Shown: positions 1 to 8,478 of the stretch, in pieces | Layout: the number at the start of each line of letters is the position of its first letter | Numbering within the stretch: the stretch's first letter is position 1 | Source of the DNA: an uncultured Thermofilaceae archaeon | GTDB lineage: Archaea; Thermoproteota; Thermoprotei; Thermofilales; Thermofilaceae | Assembly (NCBI GenBank): GCA_938036345.1 | Contig: CALHPJ010000001.1 | Coordinates: 142,027 to 206,026, forward strand | Reading direction: 5' to 3' | Length of the DNA: 64,000 bases | The notes under the pieces: model-generated | Seen by the model: the letters and a program-made list of their open reading frames with translations, nothing else | What the model was told of the DNA's origin: nothing | Database searches by the model: none | Made by a program: the position numbers and the translations under genes

Positions 1-611
1 ACCAAATAACCTTCCTCGTCCACGTCGAGCCTAATACCCGTCGGGTGGATATCCTTTGTAACCATCTTGGCAAACGCTACTGTCGAGGGAGCGTTATCGA
101 AGAATGCCATCGGCTGGGTTTGAGCGTAGAATCCGAAATCCTCAGCTGAAACCTCAACCCCAACCCGGCCGTTGGCGCCTTCAACTAAAACCGCTATGTA
201 CTCATCGCCCTCCCACGTGTGGGACGCGGCTTTAAAGCCCAACTCCCGTAGTTTTCTCGAAATCTCTCCATGCTTGCCGTAATCGGCGTACCGATCGACT
301 CTGACTTTCACATTATCCTCTACAGCAGCCAACAGGTCAGGCGCTCCTAGGAGAGTGCCGAGCCTGATGACTGGGCTGTAGGGCTGACTGAAACCGTAAA
401 ATAGGCATATAGCTTTGCCAGGCGGCCAGTAAGTTACGTCTCCCTTATCCACGGTTGCGACCCCCTCCCCCTCCACTTCCATAGGTGCCTCGAAGAAAAT
501 CTCCTGTCTCCATCTTCTAGCGACGCTTTCCACAGGTAAAGCAATTATTTCTCGATCGACGAAAGCCACCACGTCTCCTTTATCCTCCTCGAAGAGTATC
601 CTCAGGTACAC
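1..611 (-). CDS. Cyclophilin-fold (TM1367-like) domain protein, C-terminus outside window
   Basis: The reverse strand stays open from a GTG at 611 to the window edge, giving about 203 residues with the end missing. The first ~100 residues resemble the small cyclophilin-like (TM1367-type) family; the segment YWPPGKAICLFYG followed by PYSPVIRLGTLLGAP is the recognisable part. A second, unrecognised alpha/beta portion follows and ends beyond the edge. The GTG lies about 25 bases downstream of a TTTAAATAC box, consistent with a leaderless message. Family members have no firmly established substrate, so I name only the fold. The family call is by eye and moderately secure; the start is inferred from promoter spacing. 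Confidence 0.62.
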   Translation of the reverse strand, partial: MYLRILFEEDKGDVVAFVDREIIALPVESVARRWRQEIFFEAPMEVEGEGVATVDKGDVTYWPPGKAICLFYGFSQPYSPVIRLGTLLGAPDLLAAVEDNVKVRVDRYADYGKHGEISRKLRELGFKAASHTWEGDEYIAVLVEGANGRVGVEVSAEDFGFYAQTQPMAFFDNAPSTVAFAKMVTKDIHPTGIRLDVDEEGYL

Positions 612-631
612 AGAGATGGAGTTGTGGGGCC

Positions 632-640
632 GTATTTAAA
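632..640 (-). promoter_or_regulatory. TATA box for the cyclophilin-fold gene
   Basis: On the minus strand this reads TTTAAATAC and is centred about 25 bases upstream of the GTG at 611, the spacing expected for a leaderless archaeal transcript. Confidence 0.5.
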
Positions 641-651
641 AGTGTAGCCAG

Positions 652-1500
652 TTAAACATACACCAGCTCTAAGTTATGCTTCTTAGCGACCCTTTCCGCC
701 GCTTCCCTCCAGGCCCTGCGAAGTTTCTCCTCGATGACAAGCTTCCTAGTAGCAATGGAACTCTTCAAGACGGCTAGCTCAACAATACTCTCCACTAGCG
801 CGGGATCCTCGAGGTCCCTCAACGCGTACTTAGCGATCATGTGGCCGTAGGCCTCGCTTGTGGAAAGAGCCCTCTCGGTGAAAAGCCCCGCGTAGTGGTT
901 CCCTCCGACCCCCACTGCCGGCTCGCAGTGAGGAGGTTGTTTACTCAGCGTCTCGAGTGTTGACTCCGCAATTACCCTATGGGCTTCCCTGAGCAGCCAC
1001 TCCTTTTCGCTGCTGCCGATTTCAACAAATGTAACCGGTTTGCGAAGCGATGAAGGACCGTGATGAGTCACCTCGTATGTTACTTGGAAGTCTCTTAACC
1101 TGTCCCTCTTGTTGAGGAGGTTTAGGAGGAGCGCCTTTGCATAGGGAGGGTTAGACGGGGGGAGTTCCAGGGGGTGTCCCCCCGCCTTAGCCTCTCTTAC
1201 TGGGTTACCGGGGTGGTGAACTGTAAGCGATTTTACGCGGGCTTCACTGCTATGCCTCGACAGAACCAGGTGGAAGCTACACTCAGCAACGTTGTCCAAG
1301 AACTCAAAGTAAAGGACATCCTCAACGAAACCAGCCAGAAGGGCGTCGAGAGCGGGTAGAAGCCAGGCCTCGACGGCATACGGTACCCGAACAGGCTGTG
1401 TATCCGTAAGCTCCTTAATCACCTCTGCGATGCCTCTCCCAGCTGGATCGTTAACGCTGTATGCTAAGCTCGCCTTGCACCTTACGAGCAAGCCCTTCAC
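652..1500 (-). CDS. dtdA: D-aminoacyl-tRNA deacylase, archaeal type
   Basis: This 282-residue protein matches the archaeal/plant GEK1-type D-aminoacyl-tRNA deacylase, which hydrolyses D-amino acids wrongly esterified to tRNA in the cytoplasm. Family landmarks are in order: SRHSSEA near residue 81, TVHHPGNP near 92, THHGPSS near 144, GVGGNHYAGLFT near 196 and YGHMIAKYALRDL near 218; the histidines in these motifs are the likely metal ligands. Length is normal for the family. The start is GTG at 1500; a TTG at 1491 is also possible. An AT block at 1527-1537 sits at promoter distance and faces the divergent sugar-isomerase gene. Confidence is high from motif agreement. Confidence 0.93.
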   Translation of the reverse strand: MKGLLVRCKASLAYSVNDPAGRGIAEVIKELTDTQPVRVPYAVEAWLLPALDALLAGFVEDVLYFEFLDNVAECSFHLVLSRHSSEARVKSLTVHHPGNPVREAKAGGHPLELPPSNPPYAKALLLNLLNKRDRLRDFQVTYEVTHHGPSSLRKPVTFVEIGSSEKEWLLREAHRVIAESTLETLSKQPPHCEPAVGVGGNHYAGLFTERALSTSEAYGHMIAKYALRDLEDPALVESIVELAVLKSSIATRKLVIEEKLRRAWREAAERVAKKHNLELVYV

Positions 1501-1526
1501 CCACTCATATTTAAAGAGAGATGCAT

Positions 1527-1537
1527 TTATTTATTCC
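1527..1537. promoter_or_regulatory. Shared AT block between divergent genes, probable bidirectional TATA element
   Basis: The block TTTATTTATT lies about 27-30 bases from the GTG of dtdA on one side and about 27 bases from the ATG at 1561 on the other. It is the only AT-rich element at TATA distance from both starts, so one element, or two overlapping ones, may serve both genes. Confidence 0.4.
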
Positions 1538-1560
1538 AACTAAGTTGCCTCCTTGAGAGC

Positions 1561-2481
1561 ATGTTCTCGATCAACATGCGAAAGGGGTTGCTCGAAGCTT
1601 CTTGCAAATTTCCCTGGGACCTCAGCCTAGTGGTGTTTATGGCTAACCCCCGCGTTGCGAGCGGAGATCCCGCATCCGTTAAAGAGACCTTTGAATCATT
1701 AGTTGAAGATGGCGTCTTTAGGATGTTCGAGGTTAACCTGATGGACGAGAACTCCTGGAAACTCGCATCCAGCATAATCGGTACGTCTGTTGAAGTAGCT
1801 GTCGGGCTGCAACCGCTGGTGCTATCACAGGGGGTCAACCTCTGCTCGCTTAAGGAGGAAGAGCGAAGGAGATCCGTGGAGCTTATTACGAAAGCCATGT
1901 ATGCTTCCTTTAAGCGAGGCGCCAGGAAAGTCGCTGTGTGCAGCGGACAGGATCCTGGCGCAGAAAACCGGGAAGCGGCAAAAGATGCCCTAGTAAAGAG
2001 CTTGAGGGAGCTTGCAGCCGAAGCGAGCAAGCTGGGAATCACCTTAATTCTAGAGACGTTCGATAGAGAATGGGATCGAAAGCAGCTTATCGGACCCCTC
2101 CGTGACGCTGTGGAGGTCGCTCACGAGGTGAAGGAATCCCACGAAAACTTTGGCCTGCTGTGGGACTTGAGCCATGCCCCGATGCTCAACGAAAAGCCCT
2201 CAGATCTCAAGATCGCGCGAGAGCACCTAGCTCACATACACATCGGCTGTGCTAAACGCTTACCCGACGCTCGACTCGTTGATACTCATCCAGGCTTTTA
2301 TAGACCGGGTTCGGTGAACGGAGTTGAGGAGGTTGCGGATTTACTCAGGGTGCTTCTCGAAATCGGCTACAGCGGTTACTTGGGTTTTGAAGTTAAACCG
2401 GAGGAGGGGCAGGTATGGAGGGAGCCACTCGAAGCGGCAAAAGGCGTTCTGTTAACGGCTTTTGCCCGGTGTGTAAGGTAA
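1561..2481 (+). CDS. Sugar phosphate isomerase/epimerase-like TIM-barrel protein
   Basis: The 306-residue product resembles the xylose-isomerase-like TIM barrel (AP endonuclease 2 family). Typical strand-end metal ligands appear as Glu in LILETFDREWD (near residue 165), Asp and His in LLWDLSHAP (near 203), HIHIGC (near 226) and Glu in YLGFEVKP (near 277). Members isomerise or epimerise sugars or keto-sugars; the substrate cannot be read from sequence. It is divergent from dtdA and convergent with a Gfo/Idh/MocA dehydrogenase, a pairing common in sugar or inositol catabolism. ATG 1561 fits a leaderless start behind the 1527 AT block. The fold is secure, the reaction is not. Confidence 0.8.
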   Translation: MFSINMRKGLLEASCKFPWDLSLVVFMANPRVASGDPASVKETFESLVEDGVFRMFEVNLMDENSWKLASSIIGTSVEVAVGLQPLVLSQGVNLCSLKEEERRRSVELITKAMYASFKRGARKVAVCSGQDPGAENREAAKDALVKSLRELAAEASKLGITLILETFDREWDRKQLIGPLRDAVEVAHEVKESHENFGLLWDLSHAPMLNEKPSDLKIAREHLAHIHIGCAKRLPDARLVDTHPGFYRPGSVNGVEEVADLLRVLLEIGYSGYLGFEVKPEEGQVWREPLEAAKGVLLTAFARCVR

Positions 2482-2498
2482 AAAAGCTAGAGGCAGAA

Positions 2499-3743
2499 TT
2501 ACGAAAGTGCTGTTCTCGGTTTCCACTCGCCCCTCTGGACAGGCGGTACGTAGTCCTCAACTAAGGCTGGGTCAAAGTTTAACTTCTGTCCTTTTTCCGC
2601 GCTTAGGTAAGCCAGCATCATCAGTTGGACTATGAAGAGACCATCCCACCAATTTTCGTCAGGTTGCTTGCCTCTAAGGAAGCACTCAACCATATAGCGA
2701 TCTTCTGCCTGGTAGCCATACGTTACCGCCTCATCTGGGATGACGGGCATCAGGCCTTGATCCGCGTTCTGCTTCTCGACAAACTCTTCGCTCGGAGGAA
2801 TCTTTACACGTCTGCTGAAGAACGTGAAAAGTTCCGGTTGTAGAGTATTAATCGAGAGAGAGTACTCGGGTCCCAGGACTTCGAACGTAAGCCTCAGGCC
2901 AGCTCCGATGAACGACCATGAAGTATGAGCCTCCGTAAGCACAGCGCCCCCCTCCTCGTCCTCGTAAAGCACTACTGCTGTGGCATAATCCTCCGCGGGC
3001 TCGGCACTGTAATCCACACCGTAGTTTTGCTTAAGCTGCTCGGCATAGCCCCTTCTAGTCCATTTGAGCGAGGCTATGTCGCCCCAGACCTTTCTCGGCT
3101 TAATGCTGTCTTTTCCGCTTTCTGAGTCCCACATCATATACCTGGCAGCCTCGAGGCTGTGACACATCATATCAAGCAGGACTCCACCTCCGGAGAGAGT
3201 AGGTTTCCAGAACCAGGGGGCATGGGGTCCACCGTGCTCTTCAGCCGCTCTAGCCAGATAGGGTCTCCCGCTGTACTTGGCCCCAAATCTCCAAATCACC
3301 TCTTTGCCCCGCACAACCGACGGCATGAAGACCTGGTTTTCCAAGTAACCGTGAAGGAGGCCAGCTTTCTCGATTAAGTTCAACATCTCGCGGGCCTCTT
3401 TCACGTTTCTCGCTAGGGGTTTCTCGCAAGCGACGCCTACCAAATTGCCCCTGCCCTGCCTAGCCTCCTCGGCTACGGCCTTAACCACCTCAAGCCTCGT
3501 ATAGTTGGGAGACACGATCCACACAGCATTGACGGCAGGATCCCGAAGCATGTCGTGAATACCAGTGTAAACCTTTGGTTTCCCAACTCCCAATTGTTCG
3601 CAGAGGGCGGCAAGCTCCCTCGCGCGCGCCTCCGTTCTGCTATAAATCGCGGTTATCTCGGAACTCCTAACTCCAACCCATCCTTTGACATGGAATTTGG
3701 CAGCAAAACCAGCGCCGATTATTCCGACACCGAGTTTATCCAT
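2499..3743 (-). CDS. Gfo/Idh/MocA family NAD(P)-dependent oxidoreductase
   Basis: The 414-residue protein starts with a Rossmann fold (VGIIGAGFAAKFHVKGW, a G-x-G-x-x-A nucleotide motif) and carries the family's CEKPLARN segment near residue 107, whose Lys-Pro is diagnostic. The C-terminal alpha/beta domain includes GGPHAPWFWKP and DMMCHSLEAARYM; the latter supplies the His expected at the active site. Such enzymes oxidise or reduce hydroxyls of sugars and inositols. It ends 18 bases from the convergent isomerase gene and lies just downstream of a PHP-domain gene on the same strand, so the three probably form a small sugar-processing neighbourhood. The substrate is unknown. Confidence 0.88.
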   Translation of the reverse strand: MDKLGVGIIGAGFAAKFHVKGWVGVRSSEITAIYSRTEARARELAALCEQLGVGKPKVYTGIHDMLRDPAVNAVWIVSPNYTRLEVVKAVAEEARQGRGNLVGVACEKPLARNVKEAREMLNLIEKAGLLHGYLENQVFMPSVVRGKEVIWRFGAKYSGRPYLARAAEEHGGPHAPWFWKPTLSGGGVLLDMMCHSLEAARYMMWDSESGKDSIKPRKVWGDIASLKWTRRGYAEQLKQNYGVDYSAEPAEDYATAVVLYEDEEGGAVLTEAHTSWSFIGAGLRLTFEVLGPEYSLSINTLQPELFTFFSRRVKIPPSEEFVEKQNADQGLMPVIPDEAVTYGYQAEDRYMVECFLRGKQPDENWWDGLFIVQLMMLAYLSAEKGQKLNFDPALVEDYVPPVQRGEWKPRTALS

Positions 3744-3790
3744 CGATATCCATTACAAGGTCGACCTAAAAAGCTAAACGGCAAACCTAA

Positions 3791-4477
3791 CTAGAGGATA
3801 TCTTCGGCTCTTAGCCAGTTTACGCTGTCGAACTGAGGGCTTACCGCTCTGATCCGTTCCAAATGCCACCCCCTCTCCCCGATCTCTGATAAATTGTGCG
3901 CATCTGAGTTGGGCACTAGCTTCACCCCCCTCTCTACGGCTAACTTTAGGAAGCTCAAATTCGGATCCTTGTGGTGAAAGTTGATTTCAACAGCTACTCC
4001 GGCATCTCTAGCTTCGTCCAGGACTTCAAATACGTAGCCCACGGGCGGGTCAATTTTTCTCCATCCCAAGTCTGTGGGATGACCCAGGATATTCACATAG
4101 CCGCCTTTTATAACGTTGAGTAAACTCCTCCTCCAATACTCTACAGCGTCTACATTTGCCGGTACCGCATGCAGCGAAGCCACGATGACTTCAAGGGATT
4201 TTACGATCTCCCTGCTCACAGCGAGCCTCCCTCCCTCAAGTATGTCGACTTCCATCCCGCTCAGAATAGTCAACCTATCTCCAAAAACTCCTTTAACGCG
4301 TTCAAGCTCCCTAAGGTATTTATTGAGCCAAGAGGGGCATTTAACCGTGCCATGATCGGTGATGGCAACTAACTGCAGGCCTTTTTCGATAGCCATTTTA
4401 GCATCATCAAGTATGGTTACGTCCTCGGCGCACGGTGAAAACTGGCTGTGTACATGAAGGTCTAGTGGTGGGAGCAC
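3791..4477 (-). CDS. PHP-domain metal-dependent phosphohydrolase
   Basis: The 228-residue protein has the PHP signature: LDLHVHSQFSPC at the N-terminus (HxH), AITDHG near residue 39, a Glu in MEVDILEGG near 76, SLHAVP near 96, LGHPTDLGW near 136 and PNSDAHN near 193. These metal ligands are typical of histidinol-phosphatase-like or nucleoside-monophosphate-type PHP enzymes; polymerase-type PHP domains are much larger. It is followed, after 47 bases on the same strand, by the Gfo/Idh/MocA gene, so its natural substrate may be a sugar phosphate. That role is inference; the PHP fold and metal site are directly visible. Confidence 0.87.
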   Translation of the reverse strand: MLPPLDLHVHSQFSPCAEDVTILDDAKMAIEKGLQLVAITDHGTVKCPSWLNKYLRELERVKGVFGDRLTILSGMEVDILEGGRLAVSREIVKSLEVIVASLHAVPANVDAVEYWRRSLLNVIKGGYVNILGHPTDLGWRKIDPPVGYVFEVLDEARDAGVAVEINFHHKDPNLSFLKLAVERGVKLVPNSDAHNLSEIGERGWHLERIRAVSPQFDSVNWLRAEDIL

Positions 4478-4790
4478 GGTATGGCTGCTGACAAGGGTGT
4501 AAAAATATTCCGCTTGCGGTCCAGGGAACCGCGAATCGCTGGGGCCTCGAACCCCTAGCCAGTACGGTGGTACGGCAAAATACTCTTGTAGGTTTTTCGC
4601 AGTCAGGGCACACCTCAGCGTCGCTCAAGATTGCGTTCCCCTTGTACTTCCATAAGGCCAAATATTAACAATGTTTGCACTTTTTATATATTAATGTAAT
4701 AAAGCTTTTATATAATTAAAATTTAACACATGATGAGGGACCATTTTTGAACAAAAATACTTATAAAAGGGTAGCGATGGAAAGCCTCCA
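4478..4790. other. Intergenic region with promoter and a doubtful small reading frame
   Basis: The right part is AT-rich and holds the promoter of the ABC importer operon. The left part contains a minus-strand frame from a TTG at 4661 that reads through a CPDC motif followed by a lone Cys (about residues 18-30), with a TATATAAAAAG box about 25-30 bases upstream. It could be a tiny zinc-binding protein, but the frame then runs into low-quality sequence and overlaps the PHP gene, so a decayed fragment is equally likely. A short hairpin (GCGGT/ACCGC, 7-base loop) lies near 4516-4532. A tRNA-like T-arm is present without the rest of a tRNA. Confidence 0.3.
4761..4769 (+). promoter_or_regulatory. 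TATA box of the Liv-type ABC importer operon
   Basis: TTATAAAAG is centred about 26 bases upstream of ATG 4791, within a strongly AT-rich stretch. The spacing supports a leaderless first gene and marks the start of the five-gene operon. Confidence 0.7.
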
Positions 4791-6062
4791 ATGAGGCCAA
4801 GGGTATCGGCAGGAAAAACCGGAGCCTTTCAGGTCAAGGCTGCCATGCTATTGATTATCTGCCTTATAGCGGGTATTGCGGCTGGAATAGCCCTTGATCG
4901 CTTTGTATTACCAGCCCCCGCCCCAGCTGAGCGTGAAACCATAACGATCGACATTGGGGCTCTGCTTCCGTTGAGCGGCGGGCTCTCCGCATTTGGTAAA
5001 CGTAACCAGCGTGCTTTAGAGTTGGCGATCGAGGACATCAACGCGTTCGCGCAATCCACGGGAAGCAAGTTTAGGTTTAGACTGAAGATCGAGGACACAG
5101 CTACAGATCCGCAAACAGCTCGGTCCAGAATCGAAGCCCTCGCAGCTCAAGGAGTTAAGGTGTTCATAGGTCCGATGGCCAGCAGAGAAGTTTCAGCGGT
5201 TAAGCCCTTCGCCGACGAGCGCAAGCTGGTAGTTATCAGCCAATCCTCAACCGCCCCCGCCTTATCGATAGCTGGCGACTTTGTATTCAGAATAGTACCT
5301 CCGGACACTTACCAAGGTAAAGCGATTGCTAGGCTGATCTGGAACGATGGGTTCCGAAAAGTTGCTGTTATCTATTCGAATGACGCCTGGGGGGTAGGCC
5401 TATTCGAGAGCTTTAGCAATAGATTCAGAGAATTGGGCGGCACAGTAGAGGGAGTCCCCTACGATCCGAATGCGGCGGAGTTCTCAAGCGAGGTTGCTAG
5501 GCTATCGGATATTGCCGGTAGACTTGGGTCGGATGTAGCGGTCCTATTAATATCGTTCGAAGAAGGGATACCCATTATAAAGCTAGCCGCGCGGAACCCA
5601 ATACTATCGAAATTGAAGTGGTACGGAACCGATGGTCTTGCGAAGAACTCGAAGTTGATTGAAGAAGCTGGCTCCGAAACGATTGCGCTCGGCGGTTTAC
5701 CCTCTACGGTCTTCGTGCCTCCGGGTAACCCCCTGCAAGACAACTTCGTTTCCAGGTTCAAAAGTAGGTTCGGCGAAGAGCCAGACCCCTATTCAATGAA
5801 CAGCTACGACGCGGCCTGGCTTGTAGCCCTATCCGTTATGATATCCGGCGAGTACGACGGCGAAAAAATAGCCCAAGTACTGCCTTTAGTCGCCGCCAGG
5901 TACTATGGTATAACTGGAACTGTGACACTAGACTCAAACGGGGATAGGGCAGCGGGGGACTACGGCGTGTATCAGTTAGTCAGAACGCCGGCGGGTTTCG
6001 ACTGGGAGCTCGCATCCATCTACCACATAGACACGGATACGGTAACGAAAGTGGGAGGATAG
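4791..6062 (+). CDS. ABC importer substrate-binding protein, LivK/LivJ type
   Basis: The 423-residue protein is an extracytoplasmic receptor of the branched-chain amino-acid/amide (Leu/Ile/Val-binding, periplasmic-binding-protein type 1) family. A hydrophobic segment at residues 18-40 acts as signal or anchor, followed by a Pro/Ala linker and then the first strand GALLPLSGGLSAFGKRNQ, the classic start of the LivJ fold. Later segments GPMASREVSAVKPFAD and NDAWGVGLFESFSNRF, and YSMNSYDAAWLVALS near residue 335, are also typical. It heads an operon with two ATPases and two permeases. Substrate could be branched-chain amino acids, urea or short amides; sequence alone does not decide. Confidence 0.9.
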   Translation: MRPRVSAGKTGAFQVKAAMLLIICLIAGIAAGIALDRFVLPAPAPAERETITIDIGALLPLSGGLSAFGKRNQRALELAIEDINAFAQSTGSKFRFRLKIEDTATDPQTARSRIEALAAQGVKVFIGPMASREVSAVKPFADERKLVVISQSSTAPALSIAGDFVFRIVPPDTYQGKAIARLIWNDGFRKVAVIYSNDAWGVGLFESFSNRFRELGGTVEGVPYDPNAAEFSSEVARLSDIAGRLGSDVAVLLISFEEGIPIIKLAARNPILSKLKWYGTDGLAKNSKLIEEAGSETIALGGLPSTVFVPPGNPLQDNFVSRFKSRFGEEPDPYSMNSYDAAWLVALSVMISGEYDGEKIAQVLPLVAARYYGITGTVTLDSNGDRAAGDYGVYQLVRTPAGFDWELASIYHIDTDTVTKVGG

Positions 6063-6077
6063 CCTGGTGAAGGATTC

Positions 6078-6839
6078 TTGAACGATTCCCCCCTTTTTCT
6101 TATGGAAAAACTGAGTAAAAGTTTTGGAGGAGTCCGGGCTCTCGATAACGTTACTGTCGAAGTAGACAAGCATTCCCTCACGCTGCTCATAGGTCCCAAC
6201 GGCAGCGGTAAAACTACGTTACTCAACATAGCTAGCGGAGTGCTTGAGCCCGACGCGGGGAGGCTACTCTTTAGGGGAGAAAACATAACTAAGTTACCGC
6301 CTCACCGCAGGTACGAGCTGGGCATAACCAGAACTTTTCAGATACCCCGCCTCTTTTACTCTCTGAGCGTTCTCGAGAACGTTTTAATCCCGTGGGAGAG
6401 CGGCGTCGAAAACCCGATAACGATCCTCACGCGGGGAAACTGGAAGAAAGCTGAGCAGGCGCGTATTGAGAAGGCGTTCAAGCTGCTAGAACTTCTATGT
6501 TTAGACCGCATGTGGGATTCTCCCGCGTACGAGCTAAGCGGGGGCCAAATGAAGCTCCTCGAGTTAGCCCGCGCGCTTATGGGTGATCCCTCGCTTTTGC
6601 TCCTCGATGAGCCCCTTGCGGGTGTAAACCCCTCCCTAGCTGAGGGGATTATGAAGCACTTGGTGCACCTGCGCAACGAACTGGGGGTCACTTTCCTCAT
6701 GGTCGAGCACAGATTAGACGTGGCGCTTCGGTACGCTACCCACGTATACGTCCTTCACCACGGCCGCGTTATATCGGAGGGACCACCCGATAAAGTAACG
6801 AAGGATCCAGCGGTAATCGAGGCTTACCTGGGGGGTTAA
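6078..6839 (+). CDS. livG: ABC importer ATP-binding protein, LivG type
   Basis: This 253-residue ATPase has Walker A GPNGSGKTT near residue 38, signature LSGGQ near 155, and Walker B LLLLDEP near 174. The insertion between Walker A and signature, and the ending VISEGPPDKVTKDPAVIEAYLGG, are diagnostic of LivG-type subunits. It energises uptake together with the next gene. TTG 6078 is chosen as start because GGTGA lies 7 bases upstream; ATG 6102 is an alternative. It is 15 bases behind the receptor gene. The family name livG describes homology, not proven substrate. Confidence 0.92.
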   Translation: MNDSPLFLMEKLSKSFGGVRALDNVTVEVDKHSLTLLIGPNGSGKTTLLNIASGVLEPDAGRLLFRGENITKLPPHRRYELGITRTFQIPRLFYSLSVLENVLIPWESGVENPITILTRGNWKKAEQARIEKAFKLLELLCLDRMWDSPAYELSGGQMKLLELARALMGDPSLLLLDEPLAGVNPSLAEGIMKHLVHLRNELGVTFLMVEHRLDVALRYATHVYVLHHGRVISEGPPDKVTKDPAVIEAYLGG

Positions 6840-6840
6840 A

Positions 6841-7551
6841 ATGCCACTCCTAGAAGTTAACGACCTCAGCGCAGGTTACGGGAGAGTTGAAATCATAAGC
6901 GATGTTTCGTTCAGCTCCGACGAAAAAGAGATACTGGTCGTTGTCGGGCCGAACGGAAGTGGTAAAAGCACTCTCCTGAAAGCGCTTTTCGGGCTCTGCA
7001 GCGTTTTTAATGGTGAAGTTCTATTCCGCGGAGAGAATTTAACCCGCTCACCGCCTTATAAGCGCTCAGCGAAGGGCATGGCTTACCTTCCTCAAGTAAA
7101 CAATGTTTTCGAGGGCTTAACCGTGCAGGAGAATTTGGCGTTAGCCGTCCACGACATGGCTCAGGAAGAGCTAAAGGACAAGTTGGAGGACGTGCTTTCT
7201 TTTCTGCCCGAGCTTAGAGGCCTCATGCAGAAAAAGGTCAGGACGCTCAGCGGGGGCGAGCGTCAAATGGTAGCCCTGGCTATGAACCTTCTGCGCAATC
7301 CGTCGCTCGTGATGCTTGACGAACCAACTACAGCCTTAGCTCCCCGTTTAGCTTCCCAAGTGCTGAAAAAAGCTGTAGCTTTAAGGGACGAGAGGGGGAT
7401 CTCCGTGCTGCTCGTAGAGCAGAACGCTAGAGCCGCGCTTGAAATCGGCGATAAAGCATTGCTCATGGTGTCGGGTCGTATTAGATTCCTTGGAGATGCT
7501 CAAGACTTGCTCAAAGACAAGGAACTCGCTAAAGTGTACCTCGGTCTCTAG
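6841..7551 (+). CDS. livF: ABC importer ATP-binding protein, LivF type
   Basis: The 236-residue protein starts one base after the livG stop codon. Walker A GPNGSGKST (near residue 38), the segment GMAYLPQVNNVFEGLTVQENL (which corresponds to the LivF Q-loop region), signature LSGGERQ (near 137) and Walker B LVMLDEPTTAL (near 155) are all intact. LivF is the second ATPase of the heterodimeric motor; its presence with LivG is standard for this transporter class. The C-terminus GDAQDLLKDKELAKVYLGL also fits. High confidence in class; substrate unknown. Confidence 0.93.
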   Translation: MPLLEVNDLSAGYGRVEIISDVSFSSDEKEILVVVGPNGSGKSTLLKALFGLCSVFNGEVLFRGENLTRSPPYKRSAKGMAYLPQVNNVFEGLTVQENLALAVHDMAQEELKDKLEDVLSFLPELRGLMQKKVRTLSGGERQMVALAMNLLRNPSLVMLDEPTTALAPRLASQVLKKAVALRDERGISVLLVEQNARAALEIGDKALLMVSGRIRFLGDAQDLLKDKELAKVYLGL

Positions 7552-7560
7552 GCGTCGGCT

Positions 7561-8478
7561 ATGATAGATGTCTTCGTAGGGGCTCTGGTGTATAGCAACC
7601 TCCTAGCGCTATTAGCAGTGGGTCTCAGCATGGCTCTCCTCACATGCAGAGTCTCGAATTTTGCCCACGGGGATTTTGCGACAGTCGGCGTTTACGCCGC
7701 CCACACCGCCAGTGTTCTGCTCGGGATTTCACCTTACGCTTGCATACCGATTGCTTTCATCGCCGGCGGTTCAGTCTCCTTAATAGCTTTCCTATTAGTG
7801 TTCGAACCACTGAGGGGTAAAGCTGAGCTTGTAACGTTAATGGTCGTCTCAATGGCTGTCGATATGGTTATCCGCTACACGCTTCACGTGTATGCAGACT
7901 TGGCGCAAAGATCTCTGGGCGTTTACACGAGGCAGTTCATGTTCAGGGATTTTCATTTTCAGGTTGCTGGCTATACCCTGCCGGGCGTGCTGATAGCATC
8001 GGTTTGCACCGTATTGGCTCTCTTAATCACGCTTTACTTTCTTCTTTACAGGACAAGCCTTGGAGTAGCCATGCGGGCCGCCATAGAGAACCCCAGCCTC
8101 GCCGAGGCTCTTGGCGTTAACGTGAAGAAGGTGTTCGCTGTAAGCTGGTTTCTTTCGGGAGCTCTCGCAGCAACTGCCGGAGTCTTTCTACCCTTTCGGA
8201 TACAAGTAACACCCGATACAGGTTGGTCACTGCTCCTATCCATGTTTGCGTCGGTGACGGTGGGAGGGCTCGGCAGCTTAGGTGGTAGCATCGTGGGGGC
8301 GTACGTGATAGGTTTTTCCGAGACCCTCTTTTCGTACGTGTTGTCGTCCATCGGTTTGAGCACGGCATATAGACCTGCGGTATCCTTCGCTGCCATCATA
8401 GCGACGTTGCTGCTGTCGCCGAGAGGGTTAACCGGCTTTCTGAGCAATGGAAAGAGGTGGTTCAAGTGGAGGTCTTGA
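7561..8478 (+). CDS. livH: Branched-chain amino-acid-type ABC permease, LivH type
   Basis: The 305-residue membrane protein has about eight hydrophobic spans. Family features include SNFAHGDFATVGVYAA near residue 32 and MRAAIENPSLAEALGVNVKKVFAVSWFLSGALAA near residues 171-205, the cytoplasmic coupling helix that meets the ATPases. It forms the translocation pore with the next gene, whose ATG overlaps this gene's stop codon. The end GGLGSLGGSIVGAYVIGFSE is typical of LivH. The family is secure; the transported compound is not known. Confidence 0.92.
   Translation: MIDVFVGALVYSNLLALLAVGLSMALLTCRVSNFAHGDFATVGVYAAHTASVLLGISPYACIPIAFIAGGSVSLIAFLLVFEPLRGKAELVTLMVVSMAVDMVIRYTLHVYADLAQRSLGVYTRQFMFRDFHFQVAGYTLPGVLIASVCTVLALLITLYFLLYRTSLGVAMRAAIENPSLAEALGVNVKKVFAVSWFLSGALAATAGVFLPFRIQVTPDTGWSLLLSMFASVTVGGLGSLGGSIVGAYVIGFSETLFSYVLSSIGLSTAYRPAVSFAAIIATLLLSPRGLTGFLSNGKRWFKWRS

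Noticed and set aside
1527..2042. 171-codon minus-strand frame
   Set aside because: It lies opposite the well-supported TIM-barrel isomerase gene and shows no family features.
4515..4575. Possible tRNA on the minus strand (GGGGTTCGAGGCCCC resembles a T-arm)
   Set aside because: No matching acceptor, D-arm or anticodon stem can be formed around it.
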